NCBI GenBank assembly: GCA_905221605.1
Contig: CAJNDS010000477.1
Coordinates: 77,501 to 130,278 of the forward strand
Length of the DNA: 52,778 bases
Direction: 5' to 3'
Source of the DNA: Symbiodinium natans
Taxonomy: Eukaryota; Sar; Dinophyceae; Suessiales; Symbiodiniaceae
Position numbers and translations under genes: made by a program. The first letter of the stretch is position 1. Every line of letters starts with the position of its first letter. The notes below the pieces were generated by a model. It was not told the DNA's origin. It saw only the letters and a list, made by a program, of their open reading frames with translations, and searched no databases. Shown piece by piece: positions 26,212 through 37,100 of the stretch.

Positions 26212-27154
26212 TTCTACCACTTCCACCACGTCCACCACTTCCACCACTTCCACCACTTCCACCACTTCCACCACTTCCACCACTTCCACCACTTCCACCA
26301 CTTCCACCACTTCCACCACTTCCACCACTTCCGCCACTTCCACCACTTCCACCACTTCCACCACTTCCACCACTTCCACCACTTCCACCACTTCCACCAC
26401 TTCCACCACTTCCACCACTTCCACCACTTCCACCACTTCCACCACTTCCACCACTTCCACCACTTCCACCACTTCCACCACTTCCACCACTTCCACCACT
26501 TCCACCACTTCCACCACTTCCACCACTTCCACCACTTCCACCACTTCCACCACTTCCACCACTTCCACCACTTCCACCACTTCCACCACTTCCACCACTT
26601 CCACCACTTCCACCACTTCCACCACTTCCACCACTTCCACCGCTTCCACCACTTCCACCACTTCCACCACTTCCACCACTTCCACCACTTCCACCACTTC
26701 CACCACTTCCACCACTTCCACCACTTCCACCACTTCCACCACTTCCGCCACTTCCGCCACTTCCGCCACTTCCGCCACTTCCGCCACTTCCACCACTTCC
26801 ACCACATCCACCACTTCCACCACTTCCACCACTTCCACCACTTCCACCACTTCCACCACTTCCACCACTTCCACCACTTCCACCACTTCCACCACTTCCA
26901 CCACTTCCACCACTTCCACCACTTCCACCACTTCCACCACTTCCACCACTTCCACCACTTCCACCACTTCCACCACTTCCACCACTTCCACCACTTCCAC
27001 CACTTCCACCACTTCCACCACTTCCACCACTTCCACCACTTCCACCACTTCCACCACTTCCACCACTTCCACCACTTCCACCACTTCCACCACTTCCACC
27101 ACTTCCACCACTTCCACCACTTCCACCACTTCCACCACTTCCACCACTTCCACC
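26212..27154. repeat. CCACCACTT 9-bp minisatellite, about 105 copies
   Basis: About 940 bp of a nearly perfect 9-bp unit. The + strand has almost no G. Variants are few: one GTCCACCAC near 26230, single CCGC changes near 26330 and 26640, a run of five CCGCCACTT-type units at ~26745-26790, and one ACATCC near 26810. All six frames stay open (Pro-Pro-Leu, His-His-Phe or Val-Glu-Val runs) only because the unit is a multiple of three; these are not genes. Confidence 0.97.
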
Positions 27155-27586
27155 TGCTATTGCTCAGCACTCGGGGCCATGTCAGCTGATTCTATGGCAG
27201 TCTTGACATTTTGGTGTCAAAGAATTTCTTCTTGATGCTTCGCTCACTGTCTCAGCAAGGCGAAGATGCACGTAAAGCATCTGCATGGTCAACCTGAGCG
27301 CGCCACTTGGTTCAACAGGCGGCGCCCGCTGCGCGGCCACATGAGACTTGAGAGCTACACTTACATACGTTTTATCTGCAGGCGGGGGCGGTTTTGGGAA
27401 GCCGAGGCTTATCAACAAGGTTACGGCGCGGTTAACGACCCCGCCAAAAAAACACATTGTGCTGAGAGTCAAATTCGAATTGAGGAATTTGGGCTTGCAG
27501 GACATTGTTGAGGTTTGCATACAGGAGAGCTTGGGGCATGCACTGTCTTGTGTATTTACGGGTATATAGGCAGGACGGTTTCAGGG
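27155..27586. other. Unassigned sequence right of the minisatellite
   Basis: Frames at 27266-27511 (+) and 27182-27520 (-) are open, but I see no domain, splice signals or composition that favour one. Confidence 0.3.
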
Positions 27587-27649
27587 AAACCCTAAATCTT
27601 AAACCGAACGAACCGAAACAGGGTTTAGGGGGTTTAAGATTTAGGGTTT
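27587..27649. repeat. Telomere-like inverted repeat
   Basis: Perfect 19-bp inverted repeat (27587-27605 and 27631-27649) around a 25-nt loop. The right side continues as TTTAGGG units to about 27660. TTTAGGG is the telomere unit of dinoflagellates and plants, so this is an interstitial, head-to-head telomere-like tract. Confidence 0.85.
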
Positions 27650-27847
27650 AGGGTTTAGGGCAGAGCGGTTGATCCCGGGACCCCGAAACCCTACCCAGAC
27701 CCCTGGAAGGATGAAACAAGTAGATTCAGGGTATGAAGAATGACCCCAAAGTAGTATAGGGTACTATTTGGGGGTTGTACTTTTTGGATCCTCCTACAGG
27801 TATGGGCAATCCGTGAAGCAGAGACCTTATCACTTTCTCTGCACGCA

Positions 27848-27940
27848 GTCCCCCTCCCTCCTCCCACCCCCTGCTCCCCCCCCTCTTCCCCCCCCCCTCC
27901 CCTCCCCCCCCCCCCCTCCCCTCCTCCCCCCCCCCCTCCC
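27848..27940. repeat. C-rich homopolymer-like tract
   Basis: Runs of C broken by single T or CT. Open frames across it on either strand are compositional artefacts. Confidence 0.9.
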
Positions 27941-28415
27941 AAGTAGCATCCCTAAACCCGAAACCCAAAACACGCACATTCGGCAGGGGTCGCTAACCGC
28001 GCCGTTAGCATAAACAAGGGCGATGGGCACGGAGAGCGGGAAGAGCGAGGGGGGTGATGAGAGTTGTGAGGGCATGCGCAGGGTGGCATCACAAGCCTCC
28101 TGCAACGATAAACGGGCGAGGAGAATGGCCTCCATTGGAGTTGTGTGCAAAGCCACCTTGAAAGGCAAGGCATAAGAGACTGCCGCCGCCCAGCGGGGGT
28201 CGGCGGATATGCGTCGTTAGTCGTGTTCTGTATGTGGATTGTGCAGAGCTGACAATGAGTTTGGGTCATATGCACTTGATGATCCAGCTGACCAATGGTT
28301 GGGAGGTTGCAGCATGAGTCGGCATGAACTGAGGGGTACTCGCAGTACTTCACTGATGAAGCCACTTCCTTAGTAAAGCTTCCAGAGGGCGCGGGCGTTG
28401 CATTCCTGGGCGCAG

Positions 28416-28538
28416 ATTCCAACAGAATCCAACGAGAAGCCTCGCATGTTTTGTGCCAAGGAAGGTAACTTTCTCACAGTGCCAGGAGTGATTGTGGAAG
28501 ACGGCAAGGTCTACAAGACCTGGACCCCTTTGCATTAA
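28416..28538 (+). CDS. Putative exon with GVIVEDG motif
   Basis: An acceptor-like GGCGCAG precedes 28416. The frame reads EKPRMFCAKEGNFLTV, then PGVIVEDGKVYKTW, and stops at TAA 28536-28538. The end resembles that of the exon at 29656-29750 (GVVVENGTVLRHW), so the two may be duplicated terminal exons. A donor before GTCTAC (28507) would make it internal. I cannot name the family; a thioredoxin/peroxiredoxin-like tail is only a thought. Confidence 0.4.
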   Translation: MPTESNEKPRMFCAKEGNFLTVPGVIVEDGKVYKTWTPLH

Positions 28539-29514
28539 CTGCCTTAAATGCAAGCTCTCCCCTCCGCATGCCATGGAACGGATGAAGCAGAGGTTTCTTT
28601 GGCGCAGAGGGTGCAAAAAGCTTAGGGTAAACAAGACACATTGGTGTCAGCTTTCCTCTGTAGGACGGAAGAGCTGGTGAAGTCCGCCTCTCTCACAGCA
28701 TACATGAGCAACTCGCCTTCAACTCGCCTTCCAGTAGCATCAGCTAGGCCCACGGATTCTAGGGTGCTGGTATCGTTCAGCTTGCGAGAGTTGTAGCATG
28801 CACGTGAAAGGAAAAGGACAACTGAACGCCAGCCTGATGTGTTCAGGTCACTTTGCTATGCACCCATTCCAGCGCGAGCTGCGGCCTCACGTGCAGCTTG
28901 TGTTCTGGATCTGACTGTGCGTAGTGCATGTCCTCAAACGGGTGCTGCTTCAGATGTCGTCTACGCCAGTGAAAGGCATGGCAGAAGCTGTGTGAATTCG
29001 CCTAAGGCTGCGGCTGAAAAGGAGTGGGGAGAATGAGATGCAGGCTCGGAGCCAGCAAACCATCATAGGCAGACTGCAGACACAAGAGCAAGGTTCCTTT
29101 GGAACTTCGGGAGTTTTTGTTTGCAATTCCTGTTTGGGGACAAGACTTGAGGGGATCTTTCAGGGAAAGAAGGTGGGGGGGCCTCCCACCCCCTTTCTGG
29201 TGTCAGCCATGAGGCGATGCCTTGCATGGTGGGGGGGCGGTTTTTGGATTGGGAGGGGGTCCCTTTCCCTTTTCCCCCCCCCACCCGCCCCTCAGCCCAC
29301 GACGTGCAAGGCCATCTTGGGGGGGACTAGCTTTCGTCCGCTATCCAGTCTTCTTGGATTCGAAGCTGGGGGGTCTTGATCTACAGGTGCACACACTTAA
29401 CGCTCGCTCACCCAGTGTATGTGAAGCATCTGTGGTATTGATTCCACTCGACGCAAGGCTGCGGCTTGAGTGGGAATCGGAGCTGCTAACCCTTGCTACC
29501 TTTGCTCTTTGCAG

Positions 29515-29622
29515 GCCAAGATTGAGGCCGTGGGCAAAGTCGGCTATCGCTGTCTTGTGGAGTCTCCGCAGAAATCAACGCACCTTGCCTCAACGATTTG
29601 GTTCCTGCAGCGTGCATACTGA
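29515..29622 (+). CDS. Putative exon, unidentified
   Basis: A good pyrimidine tract and GCAG acceptor (29501-29514) precede 36 open codons, AKIEAVGKVGYRCLVE onward, ending near CTGCAG. An overlapping alternative frame (EINAPCLNDLVPA) reads into the next exon candidate, so the exon-intron structure here is ambiguous. Confidence 0.35.
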   Translation, partial: AKIEAVGKVGYRCLVESPQKSTHLASTIWFLQRAY

Positions 29623-29655
29623 TCCTGCCTTGTGACACGCTGAGGATCGCTGCAG

Positions 29656-29750
29656 CTGCCGAGAATGCCATGCCGAGCCTGGAGTTCCGCGGCGTGGTCG
29701 TGGAGAATGGCACAGTGCTGCGCCATTGGAGGACAGCAGCCGTTGACTAG
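29656..29750 (+). CDS. Putative terminal exon with GVVVENG motif
   Basis: After the acceptor CGCTGCAG the frame reads AENAMPSLEFRGVVVENG, then TVLRHW, and stops at TAG 29748-29750. It parallels the 28416-28538 exon in position of the GV(V/I)VE(N/D)G motif, the following W and the nearby stop. Function unknown. Confidence 0.4.
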
Positions 29751-30003
29751 TGTTGGCTTGGGAAAGCCATGACTCCTTCAGTTTCAGCTGGATGAGCACT
29801 CTGCTGCCTCTGTCTTTCTGTGGCAGTCAGTCGTTTTAGGTATCGAATCATGCAATGTCAAGCCAATGTACACCCATGACGACTGCTAGGATGGATCCGA
29901 TGGGAGATCTGGAGCGTGAAGGAAATATGGACGCCAATTGATGCAGATACTCCTAGATAACCGTATCTCAGGAGTTCTTGGTGTGAATAGCTTATTGTGA
30001 CAG

Positions 30004-30207
30004 TACCCGGAGTTCGCACTTTGGAAACCGCTTTGTCGCAGTGTCCCAACATTAGACACCAAGTTTGGAATACGTAGTGCTAGATTGGCTTCTAATCGGT
30101 CGGTCACGGGAGTCCCAGGCGCATGAGATGCAAGTCGCCATGCTGGAAGCTGGATTGATCCCCAATGTGATTGACTACTTCGATGTGGACACAGATCCTT
30201 CAGGAAA
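30004..30207 (+). CDS. Putative exon pair with armadillo-like sequence
   Basis: 30004-30118 follows a CAG acceptor (YPEFALWKPLCRSV, DTKFGIRSARLASN). A second stretch from about 30127 reads MQVAMLEAGLIPNVIDYF then DVDTDPSG. The pattern VAxLEAGLIPxxIDY resembles armadillo-type helical repeats, which bind partner proteins. A related phrase (DNLPRMFDYFNV) occurs near 31984-32020. The likely donors are GC or GA. Family not established. Confidence 0.35.
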
Positions 30208-31261
30208 GTTCGTCCTTTGGCTTCAGATTCAGCGCGTTTATCTAAGCTGACAGAATTGCTGCACCAAGGAGTCTGGCCAACCCTTCCGCGTCCGAATGTA
30301 CTCAACCGCTACTTGTCGGAATAATTCCCGGATCGTTCAGTCTACAAGAAACCACAGCGCTGGCTTCTGGTTTCCTGGACATGCTTGAGTCTGTTCCTGG
30401 CCGGAGATATCAAAGCGCGGGTGGGACGAGCACGTCACTGAATAAAGCTGATATTCGTACCTGCAACAGCAATTCCCATTTACGAGTATGTAGTGCAAAG
30501 GATGTGCAAAGGCGCAGCAAGACAGGCGCAGCAAGACTACCAACATGATAACGAGGCCTCCCTGTGCATCCAGCAGTTCTGACACGCGACAAGAAATCTC
30601 TGCGCCCAACGCGCATGAGGTGAAGGGTTCAAAGGTTGACACGACGAAGCAGCTTCTTGGGCTTGCAAGCAGCAGATTCTTTGCGGTCTCACTCGGCATT
30701 TTCCGCTGCGAGATGCTTATCGCCACCATCCTGACTTGCCCACAAAGAGTTTGCATGTGCAAGCTCTTCAGAAGATGGAGTAGCCCCGCGGCGGTCCGCA
30801 AGGTATGTTGAGATTGTCTCCCTGCCTTCCGCCTTCGAGATTGCAGGGAAACTTGACAAGCACACAGGTTGCGGGGCACAGCAGCCTGTGGCTCTGAAGA
30901 ACGTTTAAAAGTTTAACTCTGCTTGTCGAGACATGAAGAATAGTGTCCCGCCTTGGCTTGGCCAATCTCGCCTTGTGCGGCTCTCTTTCCCATGCTTTCT
31001 CGAGTGACTCGAGTGTCTCAATAATGTTTCAACGCTTTCTTGAAAGGGGGATGGTAAATTCATTATCGAGAGCCTTTCCGGCAAAAAACTGTGTCCAATT
31101 CTGGAATCTGCTCGAGCACCTGGTGTTTGCTAGTTCAAGCTCCTGGCTAGACTCCCGCCTTTGTTAAGGACAAGAATAATTTTAACGCTACGCGACCCGC
31201 CTCGGCCTGACCCAGCGCGCCCGGCGCATGCTCGCGGCATCTGCAGCACCCTAGCATGGCG

Positions 31262-31377
31262 TGGCAGAGCTGGGTTTAGGGTTGAGGGTCTAGGGATTAG
31301 GGTTGAGGGTTGAGGGTTTGAGGGTTGAGTGCTTAGGGCTTAAGGTTGAGGGTCTAGGGTTTAGGGGTTTGGAGCTT
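31262..31377. repeat. Degenerate telomere-like tract
   Basis: Mixed TTTAGGG, TTGAGGG, TCTAGGG and TTAGGG units in one orientation, more decayed than the tract at 27587. Confidence 0.85.
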
Positions 31378-31485
31378 CGAGTTCAAGCTTCAAGCTTAGA
31401 CTCTTCATCTCGTGTCACTTAGTGCATCCCCGGCCGTGCTCACACCAGTTGAGCCTCGGGCCCTCAAGCCAGCGCGTCGGAGGAA

Positions 31486-31540
<55 letters not shown>
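31486..31540. repeat. 55-nt homopolymer of G
   Basis: Uninterrupted G run. It can form G-quadruplexes, but runs this long are also a common sequencing or assembly artefact. Open poly-Gly and poly-Pro frames here are not genes. Confidence 0.95.
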
Positions 31541-32333
31541 CTTCAACTGCCTCTGGTCCTGAACCGTCCGCTTGCGGACCCTGGTTTGTTAGGGGGTACC
31601 CATTTGAGGCAAAAACAGGGGTCCGTAAAAGGGCTTTGGGTTTGGGGGGAGGATTTGGAGGGGCGTGCCTGTTCTCACAACCTATACACCTTCGGCCCAA
31701 AACCTCGGCGGACTGAACGAATGAAGGCTGGCAGTGTGCTTGCGCTGGGTGTGGAGCCGTCAACGGGTGGCAGGAGTGAAATCAGGCAAGCGCATGCAAG
31801 CAATGCCATTGGAGTGAGTCTCCAAAGATGGCTCGTGGTGCCATCCAGGCCGGTAGCATCCGCAAGCAAAGAAAGATTGGGAACACGTCAGTACGTCGTG
31901 AGACCTTGTTGGGTGGCACCATGCACCATCACACTGTTTTGAGGGAATTAAGGGTTGCAGACGCCGGCATTCGGTGATGGTCCGTGACAACTTGCCAAGG
32001 ATGTTCGACTACTTCAACGTGTCAATGCTGGACGGTGAACCCTACCTGCAGATTCAGATGTGACGCTGAAGGGCAGCACATGCTCGTATGCCCTCGCAGC
32101 CTTCGAAATTACAGACTTGAATTCCATGCCCAGAATAGCCTGCTTCACGTCATGGCTTAGGTTGGCTATTGGCTGCCGGCCAATACTTGTTTCCTTGTTA
32201 TTGGTGCGCTCGTCTAAGGGGTGCGCATACTCCAGGGAGTTGCAGAAGGAGAGAAACATCTCCAACACCAGCAACGTGAGCATGGCAGCGGCAATGCTTG
32301 TCGAAGAGGCTGGGAAAGTCGGGCATAGTGCAG

Positions 32334-32489
32334 GTTCTGCCCATGCATCTGCTTTTGGCCCGTCAGGTCCAGATGCTGAATCGGACCAATCGCTCATCCA
32401 CAAGCGCAGACTTCAAGCCGCCGCCGGACCCCTTGCTCCAAGATTGTGTGCCACAGAGCAGATTTGGGGGTTGTCCATGGGTCTGGTGA
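32334..32489 (+). CDS. Putative exon, unidentified
   Basis: Acceptor GTGCAG, then 51 codons (LPMHLLLARQVQMLNRTN, later ADFKPPPDPLLQDCVP) to TGA at 32487-32489. Another + frame is also open, but this one has the better composition. It probably belongs to the same transcript as 33620-33772. No domain recognised. Confidence 0.4.
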   Translation, partial: VLPMHLLLARQVQMLNRTNRSSTSADFKPPPDPLLQDCVPQSRFGGCPWVW

Positions 32490-33619
32490 TCACTCGCAAT
32501 GCCTTCTGACTACGCAAAACCCTTGGAGCTCGAGACAGCAGGTTTTTGCTTTGACGTTGTACATTGCCTGTGTACTTTAAGACCCTTGCGCCTTTTCGCA
32601 CGAAATCTACCATTCTGAATTGACAGGCCTCTTTTCATCAATGTGTAGCTACTTATGCGTGTAGCCACCATGTACGCTGCCAAGCTTGATGATTTTGGTT
32701 CAACATGAGCCGAGAAGCAGCGCAGTGTCAAGCAGCTTCCCAGAAGTGTCTGTTGGTATGCAGTGTTCAATGCAGCACGCACAATTCGCTGACTAGTCCC
32801 GCATGGGCAAAGCAATGTCGAAACTTTTGCATGAATGCACTTGCCCGAAGAATGTACTTGGGTTATGTTCGCTTTCCATTGCTAAACCCCCCTCTTGATT
32901 GATTCAATCTCTCCGGCAGGGGGGCGAACATATAATTGCAGAGGTTAAAGGGGCTGTAGCAATGTGTCAACACTATGGGGTTCTCACGGTCGGGGTAAAG
33001 GCGGGTTAGATTGAGTTGCGCACGCGACGCTCGCGAAGCGCGCGTGGGTGCGCGGACGCTATTCCTCGAGCGGTGGTCCCATGTTCGCTTGAATCGCGCT
33101 TTTTCCCCATCGCGGGTGATGTCCCCGACGTCTTTTAGTGTTGTCGAATCGCGCTCTCGCCTAGGCCACCCCTTGCGCATTTCGTGGTGTTTCTGGTGGC
33201 AATCGTGCTCTCCGACGTTGCATGACTAAGCGTCCTGAAAACGTGGCAGACGCATGGAATCCTGCATTTTGTGCCGTTGGATGGGTTCGCTGCGGCGTCC
33301 AGACTGAGGGGATTTGCAATTCGCGATGTTTAGAAGGGCCTGTTTTCAAAAGGGCTAGCCTCTCTTTAACCCTCAAGCCCGCACCCCTAAAGCCCAAAGC
33401 CTCAGCACCTGGAACCCTGGCCTGAGTTGTCTCCAAGCGGTCAGCTGCCCTCTTGCAGTCAGAACAGCCGAAAGCAGCAAAGCATGCTGAAAAAACGAGC
33501 TTCTAAATCAGTTTGGACAGGTCTCTTGAGCCACAGTCTTTCTTTCTGGGAGCTTGGCTTTTCTAGTTGAACGGGGGCTATCGTTGAGTTCTGGGACTTT
33601 TGTTTTGTTTTAATTGCAG

Positions 33620-33772
33620 TTTTGTCTTGAATACCAAGTCATCGCTAGCTTGTTCCGCGAGGAGATCAACCCGTGGTCTGAGTACCCCACCACCGTTGCC
33701 TGGAACTTTGATGAGTTGAAGAAGCAGCTTGACAGAACAGCATCTGAAAAGTGTGAAGAGCACGCTACTTGA
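33620..33772 (+). CDS. Terminal exon of an unidentified gene
   Basis: A textbook 3' splice site (TTTTGTTTTAATTGCAG) precedes 50 codons in clean helical, charged sequence (YQVIASLFREEINPWSEY, then WNFDELKKQLDRTASEK) ending in TGA 33770-33772. This is one of the best-supported exons of the region. The following 400 bp hold only one short candidate (34012-34100, WSAEKWCFSAGKDQGDVF). The upstream exons at 28.4-32.5 kb may belong to this gene, but I could not join them in phase. Confidence 0.55.
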   Translation, partial: FCLEYQVIASLFREEINPWSEYPTTVAWNFDELKKQLDRTASEKCEEHAT

Positions 33773-34172
33773 AGGCTCTTTAAGCTATTCTCAGCCTGGC
33801 TGTCAATGGCGCTAGCCGCCGCTAGCCACCCAGAACTGCGCCTGCGAAGCGAGTGCGCGTGTCAGTCTTATGTGGCCTTGCTACCCGCCTTGATGCCTTC
33901 GAGCTACTAGTGTCCTGGTCAACTGCAAGATCGAAGCCAAAAGTGGAAGCACAAAATCTGCAGAATGAGTTGTCTTCATGATCTTTTTGCACCTTTCTTG
34001 GTGTTTCTCAGGCGAGCTTCCGCTGGTCAGCTGAAAAATGGTGCTTTAGCGCTGGCAAGGACCAGGGCGACGTTTTTGGCAGGCTTGTCAATGAATGAAC
34101 TCACGCTGGTCCAGAGCACCCGAAAACACCATCATGGAACCAAGGCATTCTCGTCTTTAGTTCTACTCCCAG

Positions 34173-37100
34173 CATGTGTCGATCAATTTGAATGAGCAGT
34201 GGATTCCTGACGCCTATGGAAGCCGAATGTTCCAACAGGACCAGCAAGTACTGGGACGCGATCTTTACGCTGCGGGAGAACCAGGTGCCTCTGTGACGCT
34301 CACCGCAGAGGGGCGATGTTAGCAGGGCTTCACGGGTTGTTCCAGGAAAGTGCATTGGCTCGACTCGGGATGGCAGGGGTGACGTTGCTTTAAGGAAAGT
34401 CGAAAGTACGAAATCCGTCGTTGCAGCATGCAGCAGATGCCGATGTCGCAGGTGGAACTTGACAGCCATCGGTTCTATGATCAGTTTGCCGACGTGGCCT
34501 GCCAGCAGAGCACTGCAGTTGACAGCATAGGAAATCAATCGTCAAATCCACAAGGGATGTATTCTTTCACGGTGAACGAACAGCTCCGTCCTTCAAAGGC
34601 TTTTTTTTTTGTTCATTTGGCTGCAGCAAGACTGCAAGATTTACCAAGACCTACAACGTTTCGGACAACATGACCTTTGAGCCAAACATGAGCAACTACC
34701 CGAGCGGGGGTCGACGGCTGTCCACAGATGGTGCCTTGGCTGTTCAGGGGTGCTCAAAGTTTTCCTCAGTGATGCATGCTGGATGGGTCAGGTCGCCGCT
34801 TGTTGGCACGTCGCCTCGGACGTCGCACGCCGATCGGGGACGATGGAAGCTATTTCGTTGAGTTGCTTGGCTGCAACTTCCATACATTTTGATACAGCTC
34901 AGGCTTCTCAACACCTTTGCCGTTAGCCTTTGCAATGCTTAAACACACTAACCCCAGGCGAAGGAAGCTGTACTGCTGGAAACCTAGCCACGGGCCTTTA
35001 ATTGTTGCCAGTTGACCATGCTGGGGCAGCCACGGCACCCATCGCTGCACTCTTGCTCAGTAAGAGGCAAGACTAGCTACCAAATCAAGTGCATGGTTTT
35101 GTCGAAATCACAACTGATAACAGGTAACATGTCAACAAAAGGTCGATGCGCAGAGTACAGAGCACCCCATATGTTGTCCAGGATTGACGACGATGATCTG
35201 AAGCCTCATCATCCTGACCACCCAATGCGTCGTCTCGCTGCCCCTCTTCAGCAATCCACTTTTCTCACTCCATCGGTTGGGTTTGCCGACTATATCCAGA
35301 ATATATTCTCCGTCCAGATGCGGCGATCCACTGCATACGGAGCTGCACTGCACGCTCCCCACCCAACTTGCCCCACCCAACTTGCCGCCCAATCCTTTTG
35401 CCCGTGGACATGTTTCACAGCTCAGCACAATCTGAGAGGGCATGCCTTGGCTTTCCTAAGAAAGCTGCAGCAGAGAAGATTCTGCACCGACAAGTTACCA
35501 CAACAGTGAGGCTGGGGAACAGAGAGCGTTTAATCACTTCGCAAGGCACGCCGCTTGGATGATGATGACAACCCTTTCTGGAAGTACAAGGCATGGGTCA
35601 CTCCGGAGAAGATTGCACCTTGGTGTTCAAAGGAATGTTCTCGAGATATTGATTCATTATTTAATACCGAGTTCGTTGGCTATCGTGGAACAAATGCAGA
35701 GAGCGCATATGAACCGAGCATCATCGCACCTTGAGATTTTTCACTTGGTAGACGGCAGTTTTGATACGATTATCTCAATGTGACCCAATGTGTCATTCAG
35801 CGTCAGGACTCGCTGATAAGTTTCCCGTGCAGCTGCTCTGCCCTGAGGATATTGAGGTTGAAGTCGGAAAAGCCAAGTTGCAATTCTTGGCGCCTTGGTA
35901 GTTCCTGTGCTTTTCCAATCTGGTCGCAAAGCGATGCTTTTTCGTATTCGATCTGGGGGTTGCTCAGCGTCGGGCAAGTTCCGGCTCAGGTGCAGTACTG
36001 CAACTTGTGGAATCCAACTGTTACCAATTGGGGTGCTTGCCAGACCGGTGCTCAGCTTCTGCAGCCACTGCAGACTGCTATAGTACTGCTATGCTGCCTG
36101 TGTCGTGTTTCGAAAGAACAAAACACCCAGGACTGGACGGGCCGGAGCTGGTGACATTGTGAAGTTGGAAGCATACTGCAGTGGCCGCCAGATTATGTTC
36201 CCCTTTCCCAAGGTCTCACCGATCTGCCATTCTCTCTTCACTGCAGTGCAACCCTCGGACAGGTCCAAATGGAGCTCGGGGGCCTTTTAGTCTATGATGA
36301 CACAAGTGCCATGGGCATCGATACAGCTCCTCAGCGGATACTGTGTAAGAGCAGTGAAGATAAGTACTGAAGAAGAATTGCAGCATCCATCTGGGTGGTG
36401 CCATTGCAACCTCAAGCATCGTTACACTCAACATGCCTAAGTGAAGTTGGAACCATGTGAGTTGGAGAGTTGCCGTGCGGTTGTGACTTTGTGTTGATCT
36501 CAGGACGTCAACATGTACATGAGTCCTGTCGCGGCAAGGGGTAAGGTTCTCCGAATGGATGGTTGGAGCTACAAATTTGCCCGGCCTGGTGATGCCCCTG
36601 GGTCTAACTATCAAAACCTTCTTCGGCTTTGCTCTTTTCGTGGCCACCAAAGACCCCCAAGAGCCTCCTAAACCCCAAAGGCCCCAAAAGGATGTGCAGT
36701 TGCCTGGCGCGTGATAGGACTGTTGCCAAGTACGTCCGTCGTACGTTTTGTCAGACGGGGTAAACCTTCCTGTATCCCCCAGTTTGCTGCTGCGTGTTCT
36801 GGCAGGGTGGAACGACTTTCTCGCTCAAATCCGCGGACGGTGGAATTGGCGTGATTGGCAGTGATGCCCGCGTTTGGATCAGGAACTCTGGGGGTGACCT
36901 GCCTGTATTGTGAGCAGATGTGTGAGATTTGCGCAGGGCAAGGCAAGGTGGATTCCGATTGGCTTCATCTGCCGGATCTGAGGGCGCTACATCCAGGACA
37001 ACAAAGGGAATCCTAGAGTAACAAGCAACAACCGGGGTTGGGAGAAGTTCCACGTGACTTGGCTGTGTCGGAGTGAGAGACCTCTGTTGTAGTGCTTGGA

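Noticed and set aside
26067-27206. Very long open frames on both strands encoding Pro-Pro-Leu, His-His-Phe, Val-Glu-Val and Trp-Trp-Lys repeats
   Set aside because: They exist only because the 9-bp satellite unit is a multiple of three; no start context, domain or splice support.
31412-31942. 176-codon plus frame with a long poly-Gly run
   Set aside because: Opened by the 55-nt G homopolymer; flanking parts do not look coding.
32863-33180. 105-codon minus frame and neighbouring plus frames at 33011-33436
   Set aside because: Arg/Ser/Pro-rich composition from GC-rich noncoding sequence, no supporting signals.
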